From JABMNT01 sp048262655 (GTDB lineage Bacteria > Pseudomonadota > Alphaproteobacteria > Rhodospirillales > Casp-alpha2): a stretch of 64,000 nt of DNA. The notes under the pieces were generated by a model that had not been told where the DNA came from, did no database searches, and worked only from the letters and a program-made list of their open reading frames with translations. Below are positions 24,198 to 32,681 of the stretch, one piece after another. Every line of letters begins with the position of its first letter. Position 1 is the first letter of the stretch. Location of the stretch: contig JBLXEY010000001.1 in NCBI GenBank assembly GCA_048262655.1, positions 897,455 through 961,454 on the forward strand, given 5' to 3'. Both the position numbers and the translations under genes were made by a program.

Positions 24198-24974
24198 ATG
24201 GTTGAACTTACACTCCCCGCAAATTCCACCTATAGCGACGGCAAAACCTTCGCCGCTCCTGCAGGTGCGACAAAGATCAAAAAGTTTCGGGTTTATCGTT
24301 ATGACCCGGACACAGGTAAAAACCCGCGCATAGACACCTTTGAGGTTGATCTTGATAAATGTGGACCAATGGTTCTCGACGGTCTCATCAAGATCAAAAA
24401 CGAAATGGATTCAACACTGACGTTCCGCCGCTCCTGCCGCGAAGGGGTTTGTGGTTCATGTGCATTTAACATCGATGGCACAAACACGCTTGCCTGCACA
24501 AAATCAATTTCTGAAATTGACGGCGATGTTAAAGTATTCCCCTTGCCTCATATGCCGGTCATTAAAGATCTTGTGCCGGACCTGAATGGCCCTTACGCGC
24601 AGTATCGTTCGATTGAGCCCTGGCTTCAGGCTGAAACACCTGCCCCCAATCGGGAGCGGTTGCAAAGCCCGCAAGAGCGCGAAAAGCTTGATGGCCTGTG
24701 GGAGTGCATTTTATGTTTTTGTTGTCAGACAAGCTGCCCCAGTTATTGGTGGAATGGGGATCGATATCTGGGACCTGCCATCTTGTTGCAGGCCTACCGC
24801 TGGATTGCCGACAGCCGTGATGAAGCAACCGGCAGACGTCTAGACAATTTGAACGATCCGTTCCGTCTGTATCGTTGCCACACCATCATGAACTGCACCA
24901 ATACCTGTCCTAAAAACCTTAACCCGGGACAAGCCATCGCAGAAATCAAGTCGGCAATGCTTAAGCGAACCTAG
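24198..24974 (+). CDS. sdhB: Succinate dehydrogenase iron-sulfur subunit
   Basis: Electron-transfer subunit linking SdhA to quinone. The 258 residues include the [2Fe-2S] ligands in CREGVCGSCAF with a following Cys, the [4Fe-4S] cluster in CILCFCCQTSCPS, and the [3Fe-4S] cluster in CHTIMNCTNTCPKNLNP. It completes the sdhCDAB operon; the 24-base gap after sdhA contains a GGAAT/AAGGA-type ribosome site. Confidence 0.98.
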   Translation: MVELTLPANSTYSDGKTFAAPAGATKIKKFRVYRYDPDTGKNPRIDTFEVDLDKCGPMVLDGLIKIKNEMDSTLTFRRSCREGVCGSCAFNIDGTNTLACTKSISEIDGDVKVFPLPHMPVIKDLVPDLNGPYAQYRSIEPWLQAETPAPNRERLQSPQEREKLDGLWECILCFCCQTSCPSYWWNGDRYLGPAILLQAYRWIADSRDEATGRRLDNLNDPFRLYRCHTIMNCTNTCPKNLNPGQAIAEIKSAMLKRT

Positions 24975-25048
24975 CCTGCGCTAAAATGGCTCTATCTGAT
25001 ATCCGGGTTCGGCTCTTTAGGAGGAGCCAAATCTGCTCTATCTTCTGA

Positions 25049-25062
25049 CGATTGGCCAATCG
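25049..25062. promoter_or_regulatory. 14-bp palindrome overlapping the paiB ribosome site
   Basis: CGATTGGCCAATCG is a perfect 14-bp palindrome whose last G starts the GGAAGGAG ribosome-binding stretch, 14 bases before the paiB ATG. A bound protein here would block expression, so autoregulation is possible. Confidence 0.4.
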
Positions 25063-25075
25063 GAAGGAGAGCCCC

Positions 25076-25693
25076 ATGTACGTGCCCAAACATTTCAACG
25101 TCGAAGAAGCGGCTGACCTTACGGGCTATATTCAGCATTCAAGCTTTGCGGCTCTTGTAACGTCGGTAGACGGATGCCCTTACGCCACCCATTTACCCAT
25201 GAGCTTTGATCCGAACGCCGGTCCCTTTGGCACGCTCTATGGCCATGTCGCACGGGCCAACGATCACTGGACGCATTTCAGCAGCAGTCATGAAACCTTG
25301 GCGATATTCACAGGTCCCCATGCCTACATCTCTCCAAATTGGCTGCGCTCCCCTAACGCCGTTCCTACCTGGAACTATATTGCCGTGCATGCATACGGTT
25401 TACCGACCCTTATTGAAGACCCGGATGCGGTCGTCTCGCTTCTCAGCCAGCTCAGTGGTACTTACGAAAACGCAACGACCGGGAACTGGACAACGGACAA
25501 AATGGACCCCTCTGTTTTAAGAGGTATGCTGAAAGGAATCGTCGCCTTCGAAATGCCGATTACTCGATTGGAAGGCAAACGAAAAATGAGCCAGAACAAA
25601 TCCACTGATGTGCAAAAATCCGCCGCCGAGGGATTACGCGAAATGGGCGACCCTCAATCTCTTGCTGTCGCTATCGAGATGGATGCAGGTTAA
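25076..25693 (+). CDS. paiB: FMN-binding negative regulator, PaiB family
   Basis: A 205-residue protein of the FMN-binding split-barrel PaiB family, starting MYVPKHFN, with HLPMSFDP and GHVARANDHW in the central barrel and the family's SPNWLRSPNAVPTWNY segment. PaiB was first described as a negative regulator of sporulation and degradative enzyme genes in Bacillus; the function in proteobacteria is unclear. The ATG at 25076 follows AAGGAG by eight bases, and a palindrome overlaps that ribosome site. No paiA partner is present. Confidence 0.88.
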   Translation: MYVPKHFNVEEAADLTGYIQHSSFAALVTSVDGCPYATHLPMSFDPNAGPFGTLYGHVARANDHWTHFSSSHETLAIFTGPHAYISPNWLRSPNAVPTWNYIAVHAYGLPTLIEDPDAVVSLLSQLSGTYENATTGNWTTDKMDPSVLRGMLKGIVAFEMPITRLEGKRKMSQNKSTDVQKSAAEGLREMGDPQSLAVAIEMDAG

Positions 25694-25847
25694 GAACTTG
25701 GGCCTGACTGGGCCGAAACACCCGAAACTGATTTAATTTTTCCCTTTTGATTACTGTCACTTGCGTTAATTATAAACTCCAGAGGCTCACCTGCTCCGGT
25801 CGGGTGCACCCTGCTGTTTTTTTAACCACCGTGTTCAAGCATACAAA

Positions 25848-27248
25848 ATGAATATTCATAGTCTTCTAAAATCGCGTGCTGAAGCCGAAAAGCCCATTCG
25901 GGTTATCCTTATTGGTGCGGGAAAATTCGGCACCATGTTTCTCAGCCAAGCGAGAAGAACACCCGGCATTCATGTCCTCGGTATTGCCGATCTGTCCTTG
26001 CAACGTGCCAGAGCTGCTTTGATTGAAACGGGTTGGCCCAAAGAACAATTTGCGGCCACATCAGCCGCCAAGGCTTTGGCACAAGGCACAACATTCCTGA
26101 CAGAAGACACAGATAAACTCCTTCAGGCCGGCGGCGTAGATGTCGTCATCGAAGCGACAGGCATACCGGAAGCCGGTGTTCGCCATGCCCTGAGCGCGAT
26201 TGACCGCGGCCGACATGTGATCATGGTCAATGTGGAGGCGGACGTCCTATGCGGGCCGCTCCTAAGTAAAAAAGCCCGGCAAGCGGGCGTTGTCTACAGC
26301 ATGGCCTATGGCGATCAACCGGCATTGATCTGTGAACAGATCGACTGGGTCCGATCCATCGGCCTGGATGTTGTCTCCGCCGGCAAAGGGACTTTATATC
26401 AACCTGAATTTCATGGATCGACGCCAGATACAGTCTGGACGCATTATGGCTTAACACCTGAGCGTGCTGCACAGAGTGGAATGAATGCCAAGATGTTTAA
26501 TTCTTTTTTGGACGGTACCAAATCAAGCATCGAAATGGCAGCCGTAGCAAACGCGACAGAACTTACGCCAGCGCCCGGCGGCCTGACATTTCCGGCCTGT
26601 GAGGTCCACGAACTGGCATCAAAGATGATACCCGACAGCGCAGGCGGAACCCTTCACCATAAAGGTCAGGTAGAGGTCGTATCGAGCCGGGGGCGCGACG
26701 GAAATGATCTTGAAAACAGTTTACGGTGGGGCGTCTATGTAACGTTCGAGGCCCCCAGCGACTATGTGAAGAACTGTTTTTCTGACTATGGCCTGATCAC
26801 CGACCCCTCCGGAACTTATTCAGCCCTCTGGCGCCCCTACCATCTGATTGGCCTTGAATTGGGGGTCAGCGTGGCTTACGCGGCGCTTCTTCAACAAGCG
26901 ACCGGCTCAGCCAATGCGTTCAGAGGCGATGTTGTGGCCGTCGCCAAGCGCGATCTGGCTAAAGGAGAACAGCTTGATGGTGAAGGCGGCTATACGGTAT
27001 GGGGTCGTCTCATGGTGGCAAACGACTCCATGAGTCTTGGCGCCATTCCGATTGGACTGGCCCATGGGGTCACGCTGAAATCCAGTGTCCGCGAGGGCCA
27101 TATCGTAACCTGGGCCGACGTCGAATTAGGCGATACACTCGGATCTTCGGTTGCCTATCAGGCCCGCAGGGAAATGGAAACGACGTTGAAGCCGGTAACG
27201 GAAAAGCCCGGTAAAACGGGCCAAGATGCGAAATCGAAATCCACATGA
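25848..27248 (+). CDS. Rossmann-fold oxidoreductase with C-terminal SAF domain
   Basis: A 466-residue cytoplasmic protein. The N-terminal part has a dinucleotide-binding GxGxxG motif (LIGAGKFGTMF, about 21-31) like homoserine dehydrogenase and Gfo/Idh-type enzymes, then VDVVIEATGIPEAG. The C-terminal part, from about residue 350, resembles an SAF domain (GDVVAVAKRDLAKGEQLDG). This architecture is found in uncharacterised sugar-acid or polyol catabolic enzymes; the reaction cannot be named. There is no good ribosome site at the ATG. The stop region overlaps the next SDR gene by four bases, so the two form an operon and may share a pathway. Confidence 0.75.
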   Translation: MNIHSLLKSRAEAEKPIRVILIGAGKFGTMFLSQARRTPGIHVLGIADLSLQRARAALIETGWPKEQFAATSAAKALAQGTTFLTEDTDKLLQAGGVDVVIEATGIPEAGVRHALSAIDRGRHVIMVNVEADVLCGPLLSKKARQAGVVYSMAYGDQPALICEQIDWVRSIGLDVVSAGKGTLYQPEFHGSTPDTVWTHYGLTPERAAQSGMNAKMFNSFLDGTKSSIEMAAVANATELTPAPGGLTFPACEVHELASKMIPDSAGGTLHHKGQVEVVSSRGRDGNDLENSLRWGVYVTFEAPSDYVKNCFSDYGLITDPSGTYSALWRPYHLIGLELGVSVAYAALLQQATGSANAFRGDVVAVAKRDLAKGEQLDGEGGYTVWGRLMVANDSMSLGAIPIGLAHGVTLKSSVREGHIVTWADVELGDTLGSSVAYQARREMETTLKPVTEKPGKTGQDAKSKST

Positions 27249-27991
27249 ACAAGTCACTGATAATAACCGGTGGCAGCCGCGGAATCGGTGCTGAAATTTG
27301 CCTTCAGGCGGCCCGCGCCGGTTTTGATATTTGCATCAACTATTCACAGAATGCAGATCGCGCCCAACACATGTTAGAACAGGTTCGGGAACTGGGGGTT
27401 CGGGCCATAACCTGCAAAGCGGATATGGCGAACGAAGCCGATATCGTTGCCATGTTTGAAACCGTCGATGCTGAATTGGGCAATCTCTATGGCCTGATCA
27501 ATAATGCAGGCATCACCGGGAAGTTTTGCCGTGTTGACGAATTGGATTACCAAACCCTGAGAACTGTAATGGATGTCAACGTCATTGGTTGCGTGATCGC
27601 ATCGCGTGAAGCCGTAAAACGTTTATCCAGCCTTCACGGTGGCGCCGGCGGAGTCATCATCAATATTTCGTCCATTGCATCGAGGTTGGGCAGTCCTGGC
27701 GAATATGTTCATTATGCCGCTTCAAAAGGCGCGGTCGATGTCTTGACCATGGGGCTTGCCAAAGAAGTCGCCAAGGAAAACATCCGGGTCAATGCGATCC
27801 TTCCGGGCATTGTCGATACGGAAATCCATGCCGGCGGAGGGCGACCCAATCGGTTTGAAGAACGCGGACAAACGCTGCCCATGGGCCGGGGCGGCCAACC
27901 GGAAGAAATTGCAAACGCCGTCATGTGGTTGTTAGATGAAAACAATACGTTCACAAATGGTGCCTGTATTCCAGTTGCCGGTGGCGTTTGA
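27245..27991 (+). CDS. Short-chain dehydrogenase/reductase
   Basis: NAD(P)-dependent oxidoreductase of the classical SDR family, 248 residues. Visible: cofactor motif TGGSRGIG (8-15), NNAG (86-89), catalytic Ser142 or Ser143, Tyr157 and Lys161 in YxxxK. The cofactor cannot be settled from the motif alone. ATG overlaps the TGA of the SAF-domain oxidoreductase (ATGA), so both should be made together. Substrate unknown. Confidence 0.92.
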   Translation: MNKSLIITGGSRGIGAEICLQAARAGFDICINYSQNADRAQHMLEQVRELGVRAITCKADMANEADIVAMFETVDAELGNLYGLINNAGITGKFCRVDELDYQTLRTVMDVNVIGCVIASREAVKRLSSLHGGAGGVIINISSIASRLGSPGEYVHYAASKGAVDVLTMGLAKEVAKENIRVNAILPGIVDTEIHAGGGRPNRFEERGQTLPMGRGGQPEEIANAVMWLLDENNTFTNGACIPVAGGV

Positions 27992-28012
27992 ATGAGACAG
28001 GCGATCTAAAAC

Positions 28013-29158
28013 ATGTTTGTAACAACCGAACCCCTTGCCGCCTACGAAAATCTCATAAGTGATGGTGAAATTCGTGTCGATCCCAACCAGCAAAAAGCGA
28101 TAGCGTTGCTGCAGGAACTACACACAGAACTTGAGCTCTACAGTCAGCAGATGGGCCAAACCGGATGGCGTGCCCGGCTCAGTTTTCGCAACAGAAAACG
28201 GCCCGTCCCTAAAGGGATTTATATGTGGGGTGGCGTCGGTCGTGGCAAAACCATGCTTATGGACTTGTTTTACGATCACTCGACCGTCAGCGAACGCAAA
28301 CATGTGCATTTTCATGCTTTTATGCAGGAGGTTCATCGGCGGATACACACATTCCGAGAAGCGCAGAAAGCAGGAAAGGTCGCCCAGTCTAGCGATCCGC
28401 TTAAAGCGCTCGCAAAAGTGATTGTCGATCAAGCATGGCTCCTGTGCTTTGATGAATTTCACGTCACCGATATTGGTGATGCGATGATTTTGGGTCGGTT
28501 GTTTGAAGCCCTTTTTGATATGGGTGTGGTGATAGTGACGACGTCAAATCGACACCCCAACGATCTTTATAAAGATGGCCTTCAACGCGAACGCTTTCTT
28601 CCGTTTATTGATATGCTGAACGAGAAGATGCAGGTTATTCATCTGGATTCTGATACAGACTACCGTTTGGAACGCCTGCGCGCATTAGACGTATACGTTG
28701 CTCCGACGGGTCCGGAAGCGACTGACAAACTCGAAACTGCCTTTCATTCTTTGAGCATTGGGGTAGAACCAAGAAAACGTGTCCTCAATGTCAATGGACG
28801 AACCATCGAAATCGAAAAAGCGTCCGAGGGTGTCGGATTTACAAGTTTCTCCGCGATGTGTGAAAACCCTTTGGGTGCCGGCGATTATCTAGCGCTGGCT
28901 GATGCATTTCACACCGTCATCATCGACGGCATTCCGCGACTTGGCCCAGAAAACCGCGATTATGCAAAACGTTTTGTTACCCTTATTGATGCCCTGTACG
29001 ATCACAAAACAAACCTGATATGTGCTGCGGATGCGCCGCCAACGGAACTCTACACCGAAGGAGATGGCGCATTCGAGTTCGAACGGACGGTCTCCCGATT
29101 GCTTGAAATGCAATCGCCTGAGTATATGGCCTTGCCACATGGCTCCAAAGACTCCTAG
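28013..29158 (+). CDS. zapE: AFG1/ZapE-family ATPase
   Basis: AAA+-type ATPase of the AFG1/ZapE family, implicated in cell division under low oxygen in E. coli and in respiratory-complex quality control in mitochondria. The 381 residues contain Walker A GGVGRGKT (73-80), Walker B LLCFDEFHVTD, and the family's TTSNRHPNDLYKDGLQR. Start at ATG 28013, a few bases after the SDR stop. In alphaproteobacteria it is often found near mdh-sucCD, which is the case here with nadA and nadC in between. Confidence 0.95.
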   Translation: MFVTTEPLAAYENLISDGEIRVDPNQQKAIALLQELHTELELYSQQMGQTGWRARLSFRNRKRPVPKGIYMWGGVGRGKTMLMDLFYDHSTVSERKHVHFHAFMQEVHRRIHTFREAQKAGKVAQSSDPLKALAKVIVDQAWLLCFDEFHVTDIGDAMILGRLFEALFDMGVVIVTTSNRHPNDLYKDGLQRERFLPFIDMLNEKMQVIHLDSDTDYRLERLRALDVYVAPTGPEATDKLETAFHSLSIGVEPRKRVLNVNGRTIEIEKASEGVGFTSFSAMCENPLGAGDYLALADAFHTVIIDGIPRLGPENRDYAKRFVTLIDALYDHKTNLICAADAPPTELYTEGDGAFEFERTVSRLLEMQSPEYMALPHGSKDS

Positions 29159-29289
29159 AATCAAACTCTTGAAGCTTTAAGGCTGGGGATTGCCGCCCGC
29201 CACAGACTTTACTATATATGACACTTATATGACCTGGCGCGGACCGATGAAGGGTCGTGTTCGCAAGCCTGACAGAAGGAAATATTTTC

Positions 29290-30309
29290 ATGGAAACCGT
29301 TGTTTTCCCCGCAGCTGATGCGCTGACTGAGGCACGCCTGGATCCCGGGCTCGATTTGTGGGCAGAAATTGAACGTCTGAAACGTGAAAAAAATGCCGTC
29401 ATCTTAGCGCATTATTACCAAGACCCTGAGCTGCAGGATATCGCGGACTACGTTGGCGATTCTCTTGATCTGTCGCGCGCGGCGGCGGCTACCGATGCGG
29501 ACATGATTGTCTTTTGCGGCGTGCGCTTTATGGCCGAGGTCGCCAAGATACTGAGCCCGAACAAAAAGGTGGTGTTGCCGGACGCCGATGCGGGATGTTC
29601 TCTGGAAGATGCTTGTCCGCCCAAAGAATTTGCTGAATTTCGGGCCAAACACCCTGACCATCTATCGCTGACGTACATAAATTGTTCCGCGGCGGTCAAG
29701 GCGCATTCGGATATCATTGTTACGTCCTCAAATGCCAAATACATCATTGATCAAATCCCCGCAGACCAGCCTATTCTGTTTGCTCCGGACCGCCACCTTG
29801 GTGGCTGGCTCGCTCAGGAAACCGGACGCGACATGGTCCTGTGGGATGGCGTTTGCATTGTCCACGATCAGTTCTCAGAACGCGAACTCGTAAAACTGAA
29901 AGGTCAGCACCAAGGCGCACCAGTTGCAGCGCATCCCGAATGCCATGACGGCATCTTGCAGCATGCAGATCATATTGGTTCGACCCGATCCATTCTGGAT
30001 TTCGTGACAAAATCACCGGATCAGGAATTTATCATCGCGACAGAAATGCACATTATCCATCAAATGCAGAAGCAATCGCCTGATAAAACTTTTATCCCAG
30101 CACCCGGATCCGATGGCAGTTGCAACTGCGCGAATTGTCCGTTTATGGAACTGAACACGCTGGAAAAACTTTACCTGTCCATGGTCAACGAAGCGCCCGG
30201 GATCGAAATACCGGAAGCATTGCGCCTCGAAGCGCTGCGTCCGCTTGAAAAGATGTTGGAAATGTCACCACCCGCAAATCCTAAATCCGCATCACAAGCT
30301 GCCGAATAA
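29290..30309 (+). CDS. nadA: Quinolinate synthase A
   Basis: [4Fe-4S] enzyme that condenses iminoaspartate with dihydroxyacetone phosphate to quinolinate in NAD synthesis. The 339-residue protein contains AHYYQDPELQDIADYVGDSL and the C-terminal cysteine cluster CNCANCPFM, with further cysteines in CGVRF and GCSLED. The ATG at 29290 (GAAGGAAA upstream) is preferred over the open frame from 29257. It is followed after two bases by nadC. No nadB or aspartate dehydrogenase gene is in the window. Confidence 0.97.
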   Translation: METVVFPAADALTEARLDPGLDLWAEIERLKREKNAVILAHYYQDPELQDIADYVGDSLDLSRAAAATDADMIVFCGVRFMAEVAKILSPNKKVVLPDADAGCSLEDACPPKEFAEFRAKHPDHLSLTYINCSAAVKAHSDIIVTSSNAKYIIDQIPADQPILFAPDRHLGGWLAQETGRDMVLWDGVCIVHDQFSERELVKLKGQHQGAPVAAHPECHDGILQHADHIGSTRSILDFVTKSPDQEFIIATEMHIIHQMQKQSPDKTFIPAPGSDGSCNCANCPFMELNTLEKLYLSMVNEAPGIEIPEALRLEALRPLEKMLEMSPPANPKSASQAAE

Positions 30310-30311
30310 CA

Positions 30312-31163
30312 ATGACGGAATTTGTAATGGACCCGGCGGATATTTCTGCTGTTGTTGATGTGGCACTGGCCGAAGACATAGGTCGCGGCGATTTGACAAC
30401 TCGGGCAACAGTTCCGGAAGGCGCGCGGCTGAAAGCGGCGATGACTGCGCGGGAAGATATGGTCGTGTCTGGCATGCCGATCATTCAGGAACTCATCAAT
30501 CGGCTGGCTCCCGATACCAGTGTTGCTATCTTGACGCCTGACGGGGCTTCGGTCTCTGCGGGGACGATTATGGCCCAACTCGAAGGTCCGGCAGAAGGTC
30601 TGTTGACAGCGGAACGGACCGCACTCAACAGCATACAATTCTTGTCCGGGATCGCGACCACGACAAGCACTTATGTCCGTGAAATTGCAGGAACAAAAGC
30701 CGTTTTGCTTGATACACGCAAAACTGTTCCGGGGCTGCGCAATCTGTCAAAATATGCCGTCCGCTGCGGTGGCGGCACCAACCACCGGATGCGGCTGGAT
30801 GATGCCATTTTGATAAAGGATAACCACATCGCTGTTGCGGGCTCTATTGGTGTTGCTGTCCACAACGCCAAACAGCACGACTTTGGCGACATCAAAATAC
30901 AAGCCGAATGTGACACGCTGGAACAAGTCAAAGAGGCATTTGATGCCGGTGCCGACTCCCTGCTTCTTGATAATATGTCGCTTACCGACTTGCGCGCAGC
31001 TGTCAGCTTAATTGATGGAAGAATATCTCTGGAAGCTTCCGGTGGAGTCAATTTACAGACCATTCGCGCGATTGCAGAAACAGGCGTCGATTTCATCTCC
31101 GTTGGCGCGATCACTCAACGTGCCCCCGCCGTCGATATCGGCCTGGATATTGCCTGGGCGTAA
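30312..31163 (+). CDS. nadC: Nicotinate-nucleotide pyrophosphorylase (carboxylating)
   Basis: Quinolinate phosphoribosyltransferase, the step after NadA, giving nicotinate mononucleotide. The 283-residue protein has the N-terminal AEDIGRGDLTTRATVP motif, LDTRKTVPGLR and KYAVRCGGGTNHRMRL for substrate binding, and ISLEASGGVNLQTI at the barrel end. Length and motifs are normal. It forms an operon with nadA. Confidence 0.97.
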   Translation: MTEFVMDPADISAVVDVALAEDIGRGDLTTRATVPEGARLKAAMTAREDMVVSGMPIIQELINRLAPDTSVAILTPDGASVSAGTIMAQLEGPAEGLLTAERTALNSIQFLSGIATTTSTYVREIAGTKAVLLDTRKTVPGLRNLSKYAVRCGGGTNHRMRLDDAILIKDNHIAVAGSIGVAVHNAKQHDFGDIKIQAECDTLEQVKEAFDAGADSLLLDNMSLTDLRAAVSLIDGRISLEASGGVNLQTIRAIAETGVDFISVGAITQRAPAVDIGLDIAWA

Positions 31164-31320
31164 AGCGCCCTCGATATTTATAGTTATTCATCTGCTAAGC
31201 CTCTGAAAACCCAGCAAACGCTTGCCCTAGACTCCGAAACAAGGTACGACAGAAATGTATCAGAGGGCTTGTCGCTCCGATACACGAACTCATTCGTTTT
31301 ACCACTTTGGAAAATCAATC

Positions 31321-32643
31321 ATGGCACGTAATAAAATCGCACTCATAGGCGCCGGAAATATCGGTGGCACACTTGCTCACTTGGCCGGTCTAAAAGAACT
31401 TGGCGACGTTGTAATGTTCGACGTAGTCGACGGAATTCCACAAGGAAAAGCGCTCGACATCGCTGAGAGCTCTCCTATTGATGGCTTCGATTCAAATTTG
31501 AGCGGCACAAAATCATACGCTGGCATCAAGGGTGCTGATGTTATTATCGTGACCGCTGGTGTCGCGCGCAAACCTGGCATGAGCCGTGATGATCTGATTG
31601 GCATTAACACCTCGGTGATGCAGCAAGTTGGCGCAGGCATTAAGAAGAACGCGCCAAACGCGTTTGTTATCTGCATTACCAATCCACTTGACGCGATGGT
31701 CAAAGTCTTGCGTGATGCGTCCGGCCTTCCTTACAACAAAGTCGTCGGAATGGCCGGTGTTCTTGATTCTGCTCGGTTCCGCTACTTCCTGGCAGAAGAG
31801 TTTAAAGTTTCTGTAGAAGATGTAACCGCATTCGTTCTTGGCGGACACGGTGATAGCATGGTTCCTTCGATCCGCTATTCAACAGTTGCGGGAATTCCCT
31901 TGCCTGACTTGATTGCCATGAAATGGACAACCCAAAAGCGCATTGACGAGATCGTTATGCGTACGCGAATGGGCGGCGGTGAAATTGTTGGCCTTCTGAA
32001 AACAGGCTCAGCATTCTATGCCCCTGCCGCTGCGGCGATCTCAATGGCAGAATCGTATTTGAAGGATAAAAAACGGGTTCTTCCGTGCGCTGCTTATTTG
32101 AAAGGCGAATATGGCGTCAAAGGCATGTACGTTGGTGTGCCTGTTGTTATCGGCGCGAAAGGTGTCGAACGTATCGTCGAAGTCAAGTTGGACGCGGCAG
32201 AACGGGCCATGTTCAGAAAATCTGTGCGTGATGTTCGTGGCCTTGTCACCTTGACTGAAAAGCTCCAGAAAGCAGCCGCCAAGGCGAAGCCCGCCGCCAA
32301 AGCAAAACCTGCGGCGAAGAAAGCCACAAAGCCGGCCGCTAAAACAGCCGCCAAACCTGCAGCAAAAAAGGCAGCTCCAAAAAAGGCAGCCCCTGCAAAA
32401 AAAGCAACAGCAGTGAAAAAACCCGCGACCAAGGCAGCGCCTAAAAAGGCAGTTGCGAAGAAAGCGGCGCCAAAAAAAGCAGCTGTTAAAAAAGCTCCTG
32501 TTAAAAAGGCAGCCCCTAAAAAAGCGGCTGTGAAAAAGGCGGCTCCTAAAAAAGTCGTTGCCACAAAAGCACCCGTGAAACCTGCTGCACCAGCAGCACC
32601 TGCAACTGTCGCTTCAGCGCCCGCAGCAGAAGTAAAAAAATAG
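31321..32643 (+). CDS. mdh: Malate dehydrogenase with a long lysine-rich C-terminal tail
   Basis: NAD-dependent malate dehydrogenase of the LDH-like type. Residues 1-315 are the complete enzyme: GAGNIGG (10-16), the substrate arginines in VARKPGMSRDDL (Arg83, Arg89) and the catalytic His176 in GGHGDSMVP. A normal enzyme ends near here, but this one continues in frame to residue 440. The extra ~124 residues are almost only Lys, Ala, Pro, Val and Thr, with repeats such as KKAAPKKAAVKKA and about 30% Lys, and only one acidic residue. This resembles histone H1, AlgP or HU-like tails. No stop, frameshift or internal ribosome site separates the parts. The ATG at 31321 is chosen because GGAAAA precedes it and the upstream frame lacks homology. 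It begins the TCA operon. Confidence 0.95.
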   Translation: MARNKIALIGAGNIGGTLAHLAGLKELGDVVMFDVVDGIPQGKALDIAESSPIDGFDSNLSGTKSYAGIKGADVIIVTAGVARKPGMSRDDLIGINTSVMQQVGAGIKKNAPNAFVICITNPLDAMVKVLRDASGLPYNKVVGMAGVLDSARFRYFLAEEFKVSVEDVTAFVLGGHGDSMVPSIRYSTVAGIPLPDLIAMKWTTQKRIDEIVMRTRMGGGEIVGLLKTGSAFYAPAAAAISMAESYLKDKKRVLPCAAYLKGEYGVKGMYVGVPVVIGAKGVERIVEVKLDAAERAMFRKSVRDVRGLVTLTEKLQKAAAKAKPAAKAKPAAKKATKPAAKTAAKPAAKKAAPKKAAPAKKATAVKKPATKAAPKKAVAKKAAPKKAAVKKAPVKKAAPKKAAVKKAAPKKVVATKAPVKPAAPAAPATVASAPAAEVKK

Positions 32644-32681
32644 TCGAAACCAAAACCATTAATGGATAACACGAGGACGTC

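Noticed and set aside
32269..32643. A separate histone H1-like gene after mdh
   Set aside because: No start codon with a ribosome site occurs at the junction and the frame runs unbroken from mdh.
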